From Bradyrhizobium sp. in8p8 (lineage in GTDB: Bacteria > Pseudomonadota > Alphaproteobacteria > Rhizobiales > Xanthobacteraceae): a stretch of 64,000 nucleotides of DNA. The notes beneath the pieces are model-generated. The model did no database searches and had not been told where the DNA came from. It saw nothing but the letters and a program-made list of their open reading frames with translations. Made by a program: the position numbers and the translations under genes. Location: NCBI RefSeq assembly GCF_000426845.1, contig NZ_AUGD01000018.1, positions 43,357-107,356 on the forward strand, written 5' to 3'. This document shows positions 16,226-25,469 of this stretch, in pieces; positions within the stretch are counted from its first letter, which is position 1, and every line of letters starts with the position of its first letter.

Positions 16226-17431
16226 CTATCCCACCGCTCCGTTCGACCGAAGCTGCCTGATCGCCGCCTCGTCGTATCCCGCAGCGCGCAAGATCTCGTC
16301 ACTGTGCTCGCCGACAGCGGGCGGCTTGCGCGGCTGCACCTTCTTCGCGCCATCGATCCAGATCGGGCTGTTGATGGTGAGCATGGTGTCATTCTCGAAC
16401 GGCACCAGCACCTCGTTGTCGAGCATCTGCTTGTCGTTGGGGATGTCGTCCAGAATGGCGACGACCCCGAACACCAGGCCACTACCATCGAGGATTTTTC
16501 GCCATTCGGCGAGATCTTTCGTAGCGAAGGTTTCGTCCAGGATCTTGATCAGCTCGACCGAGCGGGCGTGACGGTCGGCCTTGGTGACGAAACGGGGATC
16601 ATTGATCAGATCCTCGCGCCCCAGGCATTTGGCCAGCGTCGGAAACTGCTTCTCCTCGTTCAGCAGCGACAGGATCAGCCAGCGGCCGTCCTTGCACTGG
16701 TAGTGATTGGCGACCGCGTTCAGCGCGCGTTCGCGCGGGCGCCGCTCGCCGAACTTGGCGCCGCACAGCTTTGCCTGCGCCAGCACGCTCGCCGCCCACA
16801 CCCCGTTCGCCATCAGATTGGAGGCGACATGCGAGCCCTTGCCGGTCTTCTCGCGCTGATAGAGCGCGGTGACGATGGCGCCGTAGAACGCCATGGCGCA
16901 GGGGTGGTCGCCCATGCCGGCGACCGAGCGCGCCGGCGTCGTGTCGGTGTCGGCACGGACGAGGTCCATCAGGCCGGAGCGCGCCCAATAGGCGTTGCTG
17001 TCGAAGCCGGGCTTGTTGGCTTCCTCGCCCTTTTCGCCATAGCCGGTGAAGGAGGCGTAGATCAGCCGGTCGTTGAGATGGGCGAGGTGGTCATAGGTGA
17101 TGCCGAGCTTGGCGCGCACGGGCGGCGGCATGTTGGTGATGAAGACGTCGGCCTCTTCCACCAGCTTGTACAGCACGGCCTGCGCTTCAGGCTTGGATAG
17201 ATCGAGCGCGATGCTCTTCTTGTTGCGGGCCTCCAGCAGCCAGGCGAAATTATGCTCGCCGGTGGGATAGCCGGGCAGGTTCGGCAGGTTGCGGTAGGGG
17301 TCGCCGGCGCCGGGCGGCTCGATCTTGATGACGTCGGCACCGAAATCCGACAGCACGGTCGCGGCCGCCGGCGCTGCTATGAAGCTCGCGCAGTCCAGAA
17401 CCTTCAGCCCCGCAAAAATGCCCTTGTCCAT
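16226..17431 (-). CDS. CaiB/BaiF (class III) CoA transferase
   Basis: 401 residues of the formyl-CoA transferase family, which moves CoA between organic acids through an aspartyl-CoA thioester. Typical features are the start GLKVLDCASFIAAPAAATVLSDFGADVIKIEPPGAGDP, the middle KKSIALDLSKPE and the domain end ERLIYASFTGYGEKG. The likely catalytic Asp lies in the GFDSNAYWARSG region near residue 150. It is alone between a TetR gene and putA, on the minus strand. The acid pair cannot be told from sequence. Confidence 0.85.
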   Translation of the reverse strand: MDKGIFAGLKVLDCASFIAAPAAATVLSDFGADVIKIEPPGAGDPYRNLPNLPGYPTGEHNFAWLLEARNKKSIALDLSKPEAQAVLYKLVEEADVFITNMPPPVRAKLGITYDHLAHLNDRLIYASFTGYGEKGEEANKPGFDSNAYWARSGLMDLVRADTDTTPARSVAGMGDHPCAMAFYGAIVTALYQREKTGKGSHVASNLMANGVWAASVLAQAKLCGAKFGERRPRERALNAVANHYQCKDGRWLILSLLNEEKQFPTLAKCLGREDLINDPRFVTKADRHARSVELIKILDETFATKDLAEWRKILDGSGLVFGVVAILDDIPNDKQMLDNEVLVPFENDTMLTINSPIWIDGAKKVQPRKPPAVGEHSDEILRAAGYDEAAIRQLRSNGAVG

Positions 17432-17546
17432 CGCGGCGTTGCTCCCTCGCTCTTGTCGTTTCCCGCGCGCTGGAATAGGCGCGGGTGAGTGATGGAAGCA
17501 TTAGACCGATGTTTCCGCGGGATGCAACGGCGCCCGGCGCAGGGCC

Positions 17547-20546
17547 TCACTCCTCTCCCGCAAGCAACGCGGCATTGCCGCCGGCCGCCGCGGTATTGAT
17601 GGTTACGGTCTGCTCGGTGGCAAAGCGTGCGAGGTAATGCGGGCCTCCCGCCTTCGGGCCGGTTCCGGACAGGCCGTGGCCCCCGAACGGCTGCACGCCG
17701 ACCACCGCGCCGATCATGTTGCGGTTGACGTAGACGTTGCCGACCTGGACGCGGTCGATGATGCCCTCGATCGTGTCGTCGATGCGCGAATGGATGCCGA
17801 GCGTGAGCCCGTAGCCGGTGCGCTCGACCGCCTGCAAGGCACGGTCGAGGTTCTCGGCGCGATAGCGGACGACATGCAGGATCGGGCCGAAGACCTCCTC
17901 GGTGAGTTGGCCGGCGTCCTCCAGCTCGAAAATGTGCGGCGCGACGAAGCAGCCGTCCGGTGCCTCGCCTGCGAAGTGCAGCCGCGCCTCGCGCTTCATC
18001 CGCGCGATGTGCGCATCGAGGCGCTGCTTGGCGTCCTCGTCGATCACCGGGCCGACATGGGTTGCGACGTCGGAGGGATCGCCGATCTTCAACTCGCGCG
18101 CGGCGCCCGCGATCATCTCGATCATGCGATCGGCGACATCCTCCTGCACGAACAGGAGCCGCAGCGCCGAGCAGCGCTGGCCGGCGGAGCGGAAGGCGGA
18201 CGTCACGACGTCGTCGGCGACCTGCTCCGGCAGTGCGGTCGCATCCGCGATCATGGCGTTGATGCCGCCGGTCTCGGCGATTAGCGGAACGATCGGCCCG
18301 TTCTTCGCGGCGAGCGTCCGGTTGATGCTGCGGGCCACCTCGGTCGAGCCGGTGAAGACGACACCGGCGACCTCGGGGTGTGCGGTGAGCAGGCCTCCGA
18401 TGCGGCCGTCACCGGGGACGAGATGCAGTGCGCTCTCGGGAATGCCGGCCTCGTGCAGCAGCGCCACCGCCTCGCGCGCGATGCGCGGCGTCTGCTCGGC
18501 CGGTTTTGCCACGACGCTGTTGCCGGCCATCAGCGCCGCGCTGACCTGCCCCAGGAAAATCGCCAGCGGAAAATTCCACGGCGAGATTGCAACGAACACG
18601 CCGCGCCCACGCATTGCGAGCGTGTTGCTCTCGCCGGTCGGACCCGGCATGGCGATTTCGCCGCCGAACAGCTTGCGGCCCTGCGCAGCATAATAGCGGC
18701 AGAAGTCCACGGTTTCGCGCAGTTCCGAGAGCGCATCGTCGAGCGTCTTGCCGCCCTCGCATTGGAGCAACGCGATGAAATGACCGCCACGGCTTTCCAG
18801 CAGATGCGCGGCCCGCTGCAGCGCCGCCGCACGCGCGGCTGCCGGGGTTCGGCTCCAGGCGGCAAAGCCGGCGCGCGCTGCGGCCACCGCCGCATTGGCC
18901 TGGTCCGGCGTTGCGTCCACGACGGGCTCGAGGTCGGCGACCTCGGCCTTCACATCGGCCAGCAGCCGATCGAGGGCGGCGCGCTCACCAAATTCGACAC
19001 CGCGCGAATTGCGCCGCTCCGGCGCGAAGAGATCGCCGGGCAGCGGAATCTTGGGATGGGCCGCCGCCTGCGGCCGGCCGATCGCGTCCGCCGGGCGCTG
19101 CAGCAGCACCGAGACCGGGACGCGATAATCGGCGGCCTGGGCCACAAAGGACGAGTTCGCGCCATTTTCCAGGAGACGCCGCACGAGATAAGCGAGCAGA
19201 TCGCGATGGCTACCGACAGGCGCATAGGTGCGGTAGGCGATGTCAGGATAATCTGTTGCCAGTTGCTCGTAGAGGGCTTCGCCCATGCCGTGCAGGCGTT
19301 GGAACTCGAAGCCGCCGCTGCCCGCGGCGAGCTCGAGCACGGTCGCAACCGTCAGCGCGTTGTGGGTGGCGAATTGCGGGAAGATGCGCGGCCGCAGGGC
19401 CAGCAGCTTCGTCGCGCAGGCGACGTAGTTGAGATCGGTCATCGCCTTGCGCGTGAACACGGGATAGCCGTCGAGCCCGCGCTCCTGCGCGCGCTTGATC
19501 TCGGTGTCCCAATAGGCGCCCTTGACGAGCCGCACCATCAGCTTGCGGTCATGCGCGCGCGCGAGTTCGTCGACATAGTCGATCACCGCACCGGCGCGTT
19601 TCTGATAGGCTTGGATGGCGAGGCCAAATCCGTCCCAGCCGGCGAGCGACGGATCGGCGAGCGTCACCGCGATCACGTCGAGCGACAGCTCCAGCCGGTC
19701 GGCCTCCTCGGCATCGACGGTGAAGTTGAGGTCGTGCGCCTTGGCCCGCCGGGCGAGGTCCAGCAGCAGGGGCACCAGCTCGATCATCACGCGGTTCCGG
19801 CTGATCGCCTCGAAGCGCGGATGCAACGCCGAGAGCTTGACCGAGATGCCGGGCCGGTCGGGCAGGGGATGGTTGCCGGCGGCCTTGCCGATCGTGTCGA
19901 TCGCGCTGGCGTAGGCATCGAAATAGCGCGTTGCGTCGGCAGCCGTGCGCGCGCCTTCGCCGAGCATGTCGAAGGAATAGCGCGGCTTCTGCCCGGAGCG
20001 CGGACGGCCCCGCTCCAGCGCCTGCTCGATGGTCTCGCCGAGCACGAAATGATTCCCCATCAGCCGCATCGCCTGCCGCGTGGCGGTGCGCACCGCGGGC
20101 GCACCGAGCCGCTTGACGAGGCGGCCGATGGTGCCGTCGGGCGTCTCGCCCGGCTGGATCACCCGCGCCGACAGTCCGAGCGCCCAGGCCGAGGCGTTGA
20201 CCAGGAACGCCGTGGACTTGGTTTCGTGATGGATGAAATCGCCCTCGCCGAGCTTGTCCTCGATGAACTGGTCCGCGGTCTGCGCATCCGGCACGCGCAG
20301 CAGCGCTTCCGCCAGCACCATCAGCGCAAGCCCCTCCTTGGTCGAGAGCGCGAACTCCCGCAGCATGTCCTCCACCCCGCCGAGCCGATCGTCGCGCTTG
20401 CGGATCGCCTCGATCAGCCGCGTCGCGGTGCGGTCGATCCGCGCCTCCAGCGCGGGGGCTGGCTGCGAGGCCGGCAGGAGCTTTGCTGCGATCTCGGCGT
20501 CATCGGGGGCGTAGGGAGCGGAGAAGGGCGGGGGGGTATTCGGCAT
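17547..20546 (-). CDS. putA: Bifunctional proline dehydrogenase / L-glutamate gamma-semialdehyde dehydrogenase (PutA)
   Basis: Oxidises proline to glutamate in two steps: an FAD proline dehydrogenase barrel (about 150-480, with VRLVKGAYWDTEIKRAQ and YPVFTRK) and an NAD aldehyde dehydrogenase (about 520-980, catalytic Cys near 791 in SAGQRCSALR). The length of 999 residues equals that of the structurally studied Bradyrhizobium japonicum minimal PutA. There is no N-terminal ribbon-helix-helix domain, so it cannot self-regulate; the divergent Lrp-type gene is the expected activator. The window's best marker for Bradyrhizobium. Confidence 0.97.
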   Translation of the reverse strand: MPNTPPPFSAPYAPDDAEIAAKLLPASQPAPALEARIDRTATRLIEAIRKRDDRLGGVEDMLREFALSTKEGLALMVLAEALLRVPDAQTADQFIEDKLGEGDFIHHETKSTAFLVNASAWALGLSARVIQPGETPDGTIGRLVKRLGAPAVRTATRQAMRLMGNHFVLGETIEQALERGRPRSGQKPRYSFDMLGEGARTAADATRYFDAYASAIDTIGKAAGNHPLPDRPGISVKLSALHPRFEAISRNRVMIELVPLLLDLARRAKAHDLNFTVDAEEADRLELSLDVIAVTLADPSLAGWDGFGLAIQAYQKRAGAVIDYVDELARAHDRKLMVRLVKGAYWDTEIKRAQERGLDGYPVFTRKAMTDLNYVACATKLLALRPRIFPQFATHNALTVATVLELAAGSGGFEFQRLHGMGEALYEQLATDYPDIAYRTYAPVGSHRDLLAYLVRRLLENGANSSFVAQAADYRVPVSVLLQRPADAIGRPQAAAHPKIPLPGDLFAPERRNSRGVEFGERAALDRLLADVKAEVADLEPVVDATPDQANAAVAAARAGFAAWSRTPAAARAAALQRAAHLLESRGGHFIALLQCEGGKTLDDALSELRETVDFCRYYAAQGRKLFGGEIAMPGPTGESNTLAMRGRGVFVAISPWNFPLAIFLGQVSAALMAGNSVVAKPAEQTPRIAREAVALLHEAGIPESALHLVPGDGRIGGLLTAHPEVAGVVFTGSTEVARSINRTLAAKNGPIVPLIAETGGINAMIADATALPEQVADDVVTSAFRSAGQRCSALRLLFVQEDVADRMIEMIAGAARELKIGDPSDVATHVGPVIDEDAKQRLDAHIARMKREARLHFAGEAPDGCFVAPHIFELEDAGQLTEEVFGPILHVVRYRAENLDRALQAVERTGYGLTLGIHSRIDDTIEGIIDRVQVGNVYVNRNMIGAVVGVQPFGGHGLSGTGPKAGGPHYLARFATEQTVTINTAAAGGNAALLAGEE

Positions 20547-20602
20547 GACGTGTCCCGTGGCTGCAATCCAGGATAAGACGCCCGCTCCCGTAGTTCGATA
20601 GA

Positions 20603-20631
20603 CAATTTTGAGGTATTGCCTTAGAAAATTG
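20603..20631. promoter_or_regulatory. Candidate Lrp/PutR operator between putA and its regulator
   Basis: CAATTTT (20603-20609) and AAAATTG (20625-20631) form a perfect seven-base inverted repeat spaced by 15 bases in an AT-rich gap otherwise unlike the flanking DNA. Lrp-family proteins favour AT-rich, loosely spaced dyads. The site is 57 bases from the putA start and 30 from the regulator start. Confidence 0.5.
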
Positions 20632-20660
20632 ATTTGAAACGCGAAATGGCCTTATAAAAT

Positions 20661-21122
20661 ATGGGTCTAGACCGAATTGACCGGAGAATCCTCTCGATTT
20701 TGCAGGAGGATGGACGCATTGCCAATGTCGAGCTGGCCGAGCGCATCGGGCTGTCGCCGACGTCGATCGGCGAGCGGCTGAAGCGTTTGCAGCGCGAGGG
20801 CTTTGTCGAAGGCTATGGCGCCCGGCTGAACCCGCACCGGCTTGGCCTCGGTCTTCTGGTGTTCGTCGAGGTGCTGCTGGACAAGACCACGCCCGACAAT
20901 TTCGAGCGGTTTGCCCGCGCCGTGAAGCTCGCACCTGAAGTTCTGGAGTGTCACATGGTTGCCGGCGGCTTCGACTATCTTGTGAAGGCGCGGCTGGCGG
21001 ACATGGCCGCCTATCGACGCTTTCTTGGCGAGACCCTGCTGTCGATGCCGGGCGTGCGCGAGACGCGGACTTATGCGGTGATGGAGGAGATCAAGCGCGA
21101 CGCACCGTTGCCGGTGGGCTGA
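20661..21122 (+). CDS. putR: Lrp/AsnC family regulator, probable proline-responsive activator of putA
   Basis: 153 residues. An N-terminal helix-turn-helix covers about 4-60 (LDRIDRRILSILQEDGRIAN, LAERIGLSPTSIGERLKRLQ). The C-terminal RAM domain covers about 75-150 (PEVLECHMVAGGFDYLVKARLADMAAYRRFL), the effector-binding and oligomerisation part. Divergence from a putA lacking its own DNA-binding domain matches PutR-type genes of alphaproteobacteria, where the protein activates putA in proline. The symbol rests on context, not on a specific signature. Confidence 0.85.
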   Translation: MGLDRIDRRILSILQEDGRIANVELAERIGLSPTSIGERLKRLQREGFVEGYGARLNPHRLGLGLLVFVEVLLDKTTPDNFERFARAVKLAPEVLECHMVAGGFDYLVKARLADMAAYRRFLGETLLSMPGVRETRTYAVMEEIKRDAPLPVG

Positions 21123-21254
21123 CGAAATGCCGTCGCGATTGTCATTGCTGGGCGTTGAACAAGCGGTCTTCGCAGGAAAAAATAACTATCCTCGTGCAAT
21201 CGCAACGCCTGTCGTCGAATGCACTGGCCGTCTTCTGAAATCTTCTTGGCCCCG

Positions 21255-21274
21255 CTCCCGGACAAATCCGGGAG
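21255..21274. terminator. Hairpin between regulator and cold-shock gene ends
   Basis: CTCCCGGA-CAAA-TCCGGGAG, perfect eight-base arms with a four-base loop, lies in the gap between two converging gene ends, 21 bases past the cold-shock stop. No U run, so a bidirectional or rho-assisted terminator is most likely. Confidence 0.5.
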
Positions 21275-21295
21275 GCAGCAAAGGCTGGCGCGGGC

Positions 21296-21496
21296 TTATA
21301 CTTTGAGGTTCTCTGCGGAGGTCTTGCCCCGGTTTGCGATTTCTTCGTATTCCACCGTCTGCCCTTCGTTAAGCGTGGACAAACCGGCCTTCTGCACTGC
21401 CGAGATATGCACGAACACATCCTTGCCACCCGACGCAGGCTGGATAAATCCATAACCCTTCGTCGGGTTGAACCACTTGACCGTACCTTTAGCCAT
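21296..21496 (-). CDS. Cold-shock domain protein (CspA family)
   Basis: 66 residues forming one OB-fold RNA/DNA-binding domain. RNP1-type KGYGFIQP and RNP2-type DVFVHIS motifs are both present, after MAKGTVKWFN. Such proteins are RNA chaperones that melt secondary structure during cold or stress. The start is MAKGTV; an upstream extension looks non-coding. The ~190 bases upstream of the start hold no other gene and could be a long leader as in other cold-shock genes. Confidence 0.93.
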   Translation of the reverse strand: MAKGTVKWFNPTKGYGFIQPASGGKDVFVHISAVQKAGLSTLNEGQTVEYEEIANRGKTSAENLKV

Positions 21497-21703
21497 CACG
21501 ACTTCTCCGCGGGTCTTCCTCCGAGATCTCGAACCGCCAATCCCCGCCAACCGGCCGGTTCGGTCCTAACAGGATACGCGGAATGTGGCGGGCTTGGTAG
21601 CTCAAACCACATCCGCATTTCGCCGAATTCCGCTCAACTTCGCAGCGTTTTTGCCGGTTTTGCCCGTTTCGCGGTCGATTGACTGCGCGTGTCTTGGGCT
21701 CCG

Positions 21704-22018
21704 TCAATAGGTCGTGGCCAGGTAGTCGACGATCTTGCCGACGTCGGCATCGTCGATCGGCGCGCCGTAGATCTTGATCATCTTGGTCACCTCGGCCTGC
21801 CAGAAGGCCTTCTTGTCCTTCATCGGCGGTTGCGTGGCGATGTAGTCGGACGAATGGCAGGCGCTGCAATTGCCCTGCACGACTTCGAGACTGGGGCCGG
21901 GCTTGAAGGCCGCGACCTCGTCCGGGGTCTTGTAATTGATCGGCGCTGCAAGTGCCGCCCCCACCGCGAGGGCAAGCGCGAGGGGAATGGTCAGGAGAAC
22001 GGCGGGCTGCATGATCAT
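21704..22018 (-). CDS. sorB: Sulfite dehydrogenase cytochrome c subunit (SorB-like)
   Basis: 104 residues: signal peptide (about 1-25), then a single class I-like heme c site, Cys51-Ser-Ala-Cys54-His55 in GNCSACHSSDYIATQPPMK, with a Met in PPMK or ITKM as possible axial ligand. It starts six bases after the molybdoprotein stop and has an AAGAGA-type site. This two-gene layout matches periplasmic SorAB, in which this subunit takes electrons from the molybdenum centre and passes them on to cytochrome c. Confidence 0.85.
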   Translation of the reverse strand: MIMQPAVLLTIPLALALAVGAALAAPINYKTPDEVAAFKPGPSLEVVQGNCSACHSSDYIATQPPMKDKKAFWQAEVTKMIKIYGAPIDDADVGKIVDYLATTY

Positions 22019-22023
22019 TCTCT

Positions 22024-23223
22024 TCAGGCTACGGTGACGCGGACGGTTTCGACGACGTTGCGCAGATAACCCGCCGGGTTCCATCGGGGCATATCCGGCT
22101 GGGTCTCGCCGCCAGTGCCGGTGGCGCGGACCTTGAACTCGTGGCTGCCGGCCGTGAGCTTCACCGGCAGCTTCCATTCGCGGAACGCGTATTTGCCGAG
22201 ATCCTTGCCGAGCTTGGCGCCGGCCCAGGTCTTGCCGCCGTCGGTGGAGACCTGGACCTCCTTGATGCCCTTGCCGCCGTCGAAGGCGATGCCGCGCAGG
22301 GTCGTGCGGCCGGCCTTCAGCTTGGCACCGTCGGGGACGCTGGTGATGAAGGAGCGGATGGTGAAACGGTTGATCGGAATCGTCGCCTTCGGCGCGGTGC
22401 CGGGCTCGATCGCGTTGTTGGGCGTATCGGGAATGCGATAGGCCGACTTCATCCAGAAGCCGTCATAGATGTTGTCGATGACCGTGATCTCGTTGAGGTG
22501 CTTGACCCAGTAGGTGCCGTAATAGCCGGGCACGATCAGGCGCAGCGGGAAGCCGTTGAGGAACGGCAGATCCTCGCCGTTCATGCCATAGGCCAGCATC
22601 ACCTCGCCGTCGGTGGCATGATCGAGATCGAGCGCCTTGACGAAGTCGGGCGTCTTGTCGCTGACCGGGCCGTCCATGCCGTTGAAGGTGACCTGCCTGG
22701 CACCGGCCTGCACGCCCGCCATTTCCAGCACCGCCTTCAACGGTACGCCGCGCCAGCGCGCACAGCCCATGGCGCCGTTGGCGAGTTGCCCACCAGCGAC
22801 CCTCGGCTCGACGAAGCCGCGGCTGTTGCCGGAGCACTGATTGACGGCGACGATCTCGGTCGCCTTCATCTTCCTGATGTCTTTCAGCGACAATTTCAGC
22901 GGCTTGTTGACCTTGCCCTTGACCTCGAGCGTGAACTTGTCGGGATCGAGATTGTAGGGCAGGTCGGAGAGGTGATAGCGCACGAAGAACGCATTGTTGG
23001 GCGTGATCGGACCCTCGTTAAACACCGCAAACGGCGTCTCGAGCTGCGGCGGACGGCTGGTGAGGCCGATCATCGGCCGCTTCTGCGGATACTTCACCAG
23101 CGGCCGCTCGCCATTGGCGAAGGGCAGCGTGACGGTGTCGAGCGCCAACGCTTTGGTGGAATTCAGTGCGGCCGCCATCGCGGCAAGACCTGCTCCCTTG
23201 AGCAGGTCGCGTCGATCGAACAT
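22024..23223 (-). CDS. sorA: Sulfite oxidase-family molybdoprotein (SorA-like), Tat-exported
   Basis: 399 residues. The N-terminus MFDRRDLLKGAGLAAMAAAL carries a twin-arginine motif and ends ALA. A sulfite oxidase-type molybdopterin domain follows, with the Mo-ligand Cys130 in AVNQCSGNSRG and conserved NGFPLRLIVPGYYGTYWVKHL. The C-terminal Mo-cofactor dimerisation domain has KAGRTTLRGIAFDGGKGIKEVQVSTDGG. Oxidises sulfite to sulfate in the periplasm. The start is set by the Tat motif and a GGAGG site. SorB follows directly. Confidence 0.88.
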   Translation of the reverse strand: MFDRRDLLKGAGLAAMAAALNSTKALALDTVTLPFANGERPLVKYPQKRPMIGLTSRPPQLETPFAVFNEGPITPNNAFFVRYHLSDLPYNLDPDKFTLEVKGKVNKPLKLSLKDIRKMKATEIVAVNQCSGNSRGFVEPRVAGGQLANGAMGCARWRGVPLKAVLEMAGVQAGARQVTFNGMDGPVSDKTPDFVKALDLDHATDGEVMLAYGMNGEDLPFLNGFPLRLIVPGYYGTYWVKHLNEITVIDNIYDGFWMKSAYRIPDTPNNAIEPGTAPKATIPINRFTIRSFITSVPDGAKLKAGRTTLRGIAFDGGKGIKEVQVSTDGGKTWAGAKLGKDLGKYAFREWKLPVKLTAGSHEFKVRATGTGGETQPDMPRWNPAGYLRNVVETVRVTVA

Positions 23224-23412
23224 GCTTTTCTCCTCCCGGAGCTTTTCGTTGGGCCCATGGTCGTCACCACGATCCCTGCGCGCATCTGTCGCAACCATTT
23301 GCGTGAAGTCAATTCGCGCTTTCGCAGCGAGCCCATGCCGCTGCGTTACAGCAGGCCGGTGTTACGCCTGTAGCAGATTGAGCCGAGCTGCGTCAGCGGG
23401 CGTGCGTTTCAC

Positions 23413-23432
23413 CTCTCCCGCGAGCGGGAGAG
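23413..23432. repeat. Short perfect hairpin repeat
   Basis: CTCTCCCG-CGAG-CGGGAGAG lies between the cyclase stop and the sulfite dehydrogenase start. It belongs to a common family of short interspersed hairpins; a similar CCCTCTCC-type sequence occurs near 40,370. It may act as a weak terminator for the cyclase gene. Confidence 0.45.
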
Positions 23433-23452
23433 GAGCGCGTCGCCCGGTTGCC

Positions 23453-25183
23453 TTAAGCAGCAACGCGCTCGCTTCGATCGACCAGCGCGGCCAACTGTCT
23501 CGCATTCGCCACCACGCGCACGGCAAGCGGCTCGTCGCGGCCGCGGATCGCGACCTCCTGCTGTGGCAGGGCGTCTTCGGCAAGGCCGGCGTTGTCGCGC
23601 ACTTCTTCCGAGACAACGGCCTCACAAGCCAGCCCCTTGGTCATCTCCTGCAGGCGGGCGGCGACGTTGACGGCATCGCCGAGCGCCGTGAAGACGACGT
23701 GATCGCGATACCCGATGTCTCCGATGATGACCTCGCCGCCGTGAATGCCGATGCCGAAGCGGATCGGCTCTCGCAGATCGTGGCTCAGGAGGTCGTTGAG
23801 CTCGTCGATATGCACTCCAATGCCGGACGCCGCCTTCAGCGCCTGTCGGCAGGCCGTTTGCGGATCGGCCGAGAGCCCGAACAGCGCCAGCATGCCGTCG
23901 CCGACGAACTGGTTCGGCTGGCCGCCGTTTTCGATCACGGCCTGCGACACCGCGCCGAGGAAGCGGTTGACGATGAAGACGGTGTCGAACGGCAGTCGCT
24001 TTTCCGCAAGCTGGGTCGAGCCGCGCATGTCCACGAACAGGCTGACGAGATAGCGCTCCTGGCCGATACTGGCTGATGTCGAGGCCTCGTCGGTCGAATG
24101 AGTGTGAGGTGCGAAGAGCTGGAAGAAGGAGAGGTCGGACGTCGGCCGCAACTGGCAGGCCAGCCTGATCGAGGGATCTGCCGTGCCGACGCGGGTGAGC
24201 ACGAAGGCTTCGCGCTGTGACGGTGTAGGCAGGGCGTCGTGATCGCCGATGACGCGGATGCGGCAGGTCGAGCAGCGGGCGCGTCCGCCGCAGACGCTGG
24301 CATGCGGCACGTTGTGGCGCAGGCTTGCTTCCAGCACGGAGAGACCCTTGGGAACGCGCACTGTCTTGCCGTTGCCGTAGGACAACGCGATCATGCCGCC
24401 ACGCCGTTCGCGCCAGGCGCGCACGCCGCGCGCCACCAGCACGAGTCCCAGCAGTCCGAAATAGCCTGCGTTGAGACCACCGGCGATACGGTCGAGCGCG
24501 TTGTTTTCCGCGACGGTGCCGACCTGACGGCGGCCGAGATTTTGCGCGCGCCAGTCTCGATCGTCGCTCTCGATCTCGATGCTGCGGCCACCCTGATAGA
24601 TGCCGAGCAGCGACAGCGTCGGGATCAGCACGGCAGTCGCAAGAAGATAGGGCGCTGCGCGTGGGAAGAACGGCTTGAGGCGGAGCCAGAAATAGATTCC
24701 GATGCAGCCGTGCACCCAAGCGATGAGAAGCAGGATGGTCATCTGCCAGAGCCGGCCGGGCGCGGCAACGAAGAACAGATAAAGCTCCTGCGGATAGAGC
24801 TTCTGATGATCGTACAGCGTGTAGCCGAGCCGCACCCCGATCACATGCCCCATGACCAAAGCGGGGATGCTCAACCCCAGGACCAGCTGGAGCGGCTCGA
24901 TCGTTCGCCAGCGAAACTGTCGACGCTGGTACAGCGCATAGATGCCGAGCCCCATATGGCTGAGTGCGGCCGTGTAAAAGATGATCGAGACGGGGAGGAA
25001 CTGCCAAAAGAGCGTATGATAGTAGACCCCGGCCTCCATGGCTTCGACGGAGATGTTGCCGAGCGCATGGTTGAGGAAGTGGCTGACCACGTATGCGAAC
25101 AGGATGACACCGCAGACGAGCCGCACCTGCCGCGCGCCGGTGGCGCGGACGAGTTCGGACATGGGTGCAGCAGCGGTGGCCAT
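23453..25183 (-). CDS. Cytochrome b-like membrane domain / [2Fe-2S] / class III adenylate (guanylate) cyclase fusion
   Basis: 576 residues, three parts in order. Residues 1 to ~215 carry about five helices with several His (SHFLNHALGN, MGHVIGVRLGYTLYDHQ, WVHGCIGIYFW) resembling succinate dehydrogenase-type cytochrome b. A [2Fe-2S] domain follows with Cys298, Cys304, Cys307 and Cys343 (CxxxxxCxxC...C, as in adrenodoxin-like ferredoxins). A class III cyclase domain covers about 380-560 with metal-binding Asp near 385 (FVDMRG) and near 428 (FVGDGMLALFG). A redox-controlled cyclic nucleotide synthase is inferred. It is next to sorAB. Confidence 0.9.
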   Translation of the reverse strand: MATAAAPMSELVRATGARQVRLVCGVILFAYVVSHFLNHALGNISVEAMEAGVYYHTLFWQFLPVSIIFYTAALSHMGLGIYALYQRRQFRWRTIEPLQLVLGLSIPALVMGHVIGVRLGYTLYDHQKLYPQELYLFFVAAPGRLWQMTILLLIAWVHGCIGIYFWLRLKPFFPRAAPYLLATAVLIPTLSLLGIYQGGRSIEIESDDRDWRAQNLGRRQVGTVAENNALDRIAGGLNAGYFGLLGLVLVARGVRAWRERRGGMIALSYGNGKTVRVPKGLSVLEASLRHNVPHASVCGGRARCSTCRIRVIGDHDALPTPSQREAFVLTRVGTADPSIRLACQLRPTSDLSFFQLFAPHTHSTDEASTSASIGQERYLVSLFVDMRGSTQLAEKRLPFDTVFIVNRFLGAVSQAVIENGGQPNQFVGDGMLALFGLSADPQTACRQALKAASGIGVHIDELNDLLSHDLREPIRFGIGIHGGEVIIGDIGYRDHVVFTALGDAVNVAARLQEMTKGLACEAVVSEEVRDNAGLAEDALPQQEVAIRGRDEPLAVRVVANARQLAALVDRSERVAA

Positions 25184-25469
25184 GACGTGTTTGTATCAGT
25201 TCACGAACGAGAACGGCCAGCCTGGCGCTCAATTTCCGATGTGGACAGGCTGTGAGGTCATACCCCCCAGGAGCCAACAAGGAGGAGCCATCAATCCACC
25301 GGCCCGGGCCAGCGCGCCCCCGGGCGCTCCGATCCGGGACTCAGAGCCACATTGAGATGTTTGTGGCGGGCCGGTAACTCGGACTGACCGCCGATCCCTC
25401 CCTGTGTGGGTCCTGGAGAGAGCTTGCTTCACATTGACTCCCCTTCCCAAGTCGGGGAAAAGCGCGGCC

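Noticed and set aside
18378..20576. 732-residue open frame opposite putA
   Set aside because: Antisense of a known 999-residue enzyme; no motif and typical shadow composition.
23453..23652. The hairpin at 23,413 as a strong terminator for the cyclase
   Set aside because: No U tract follows on the minus strand; recorded only as a repeat.
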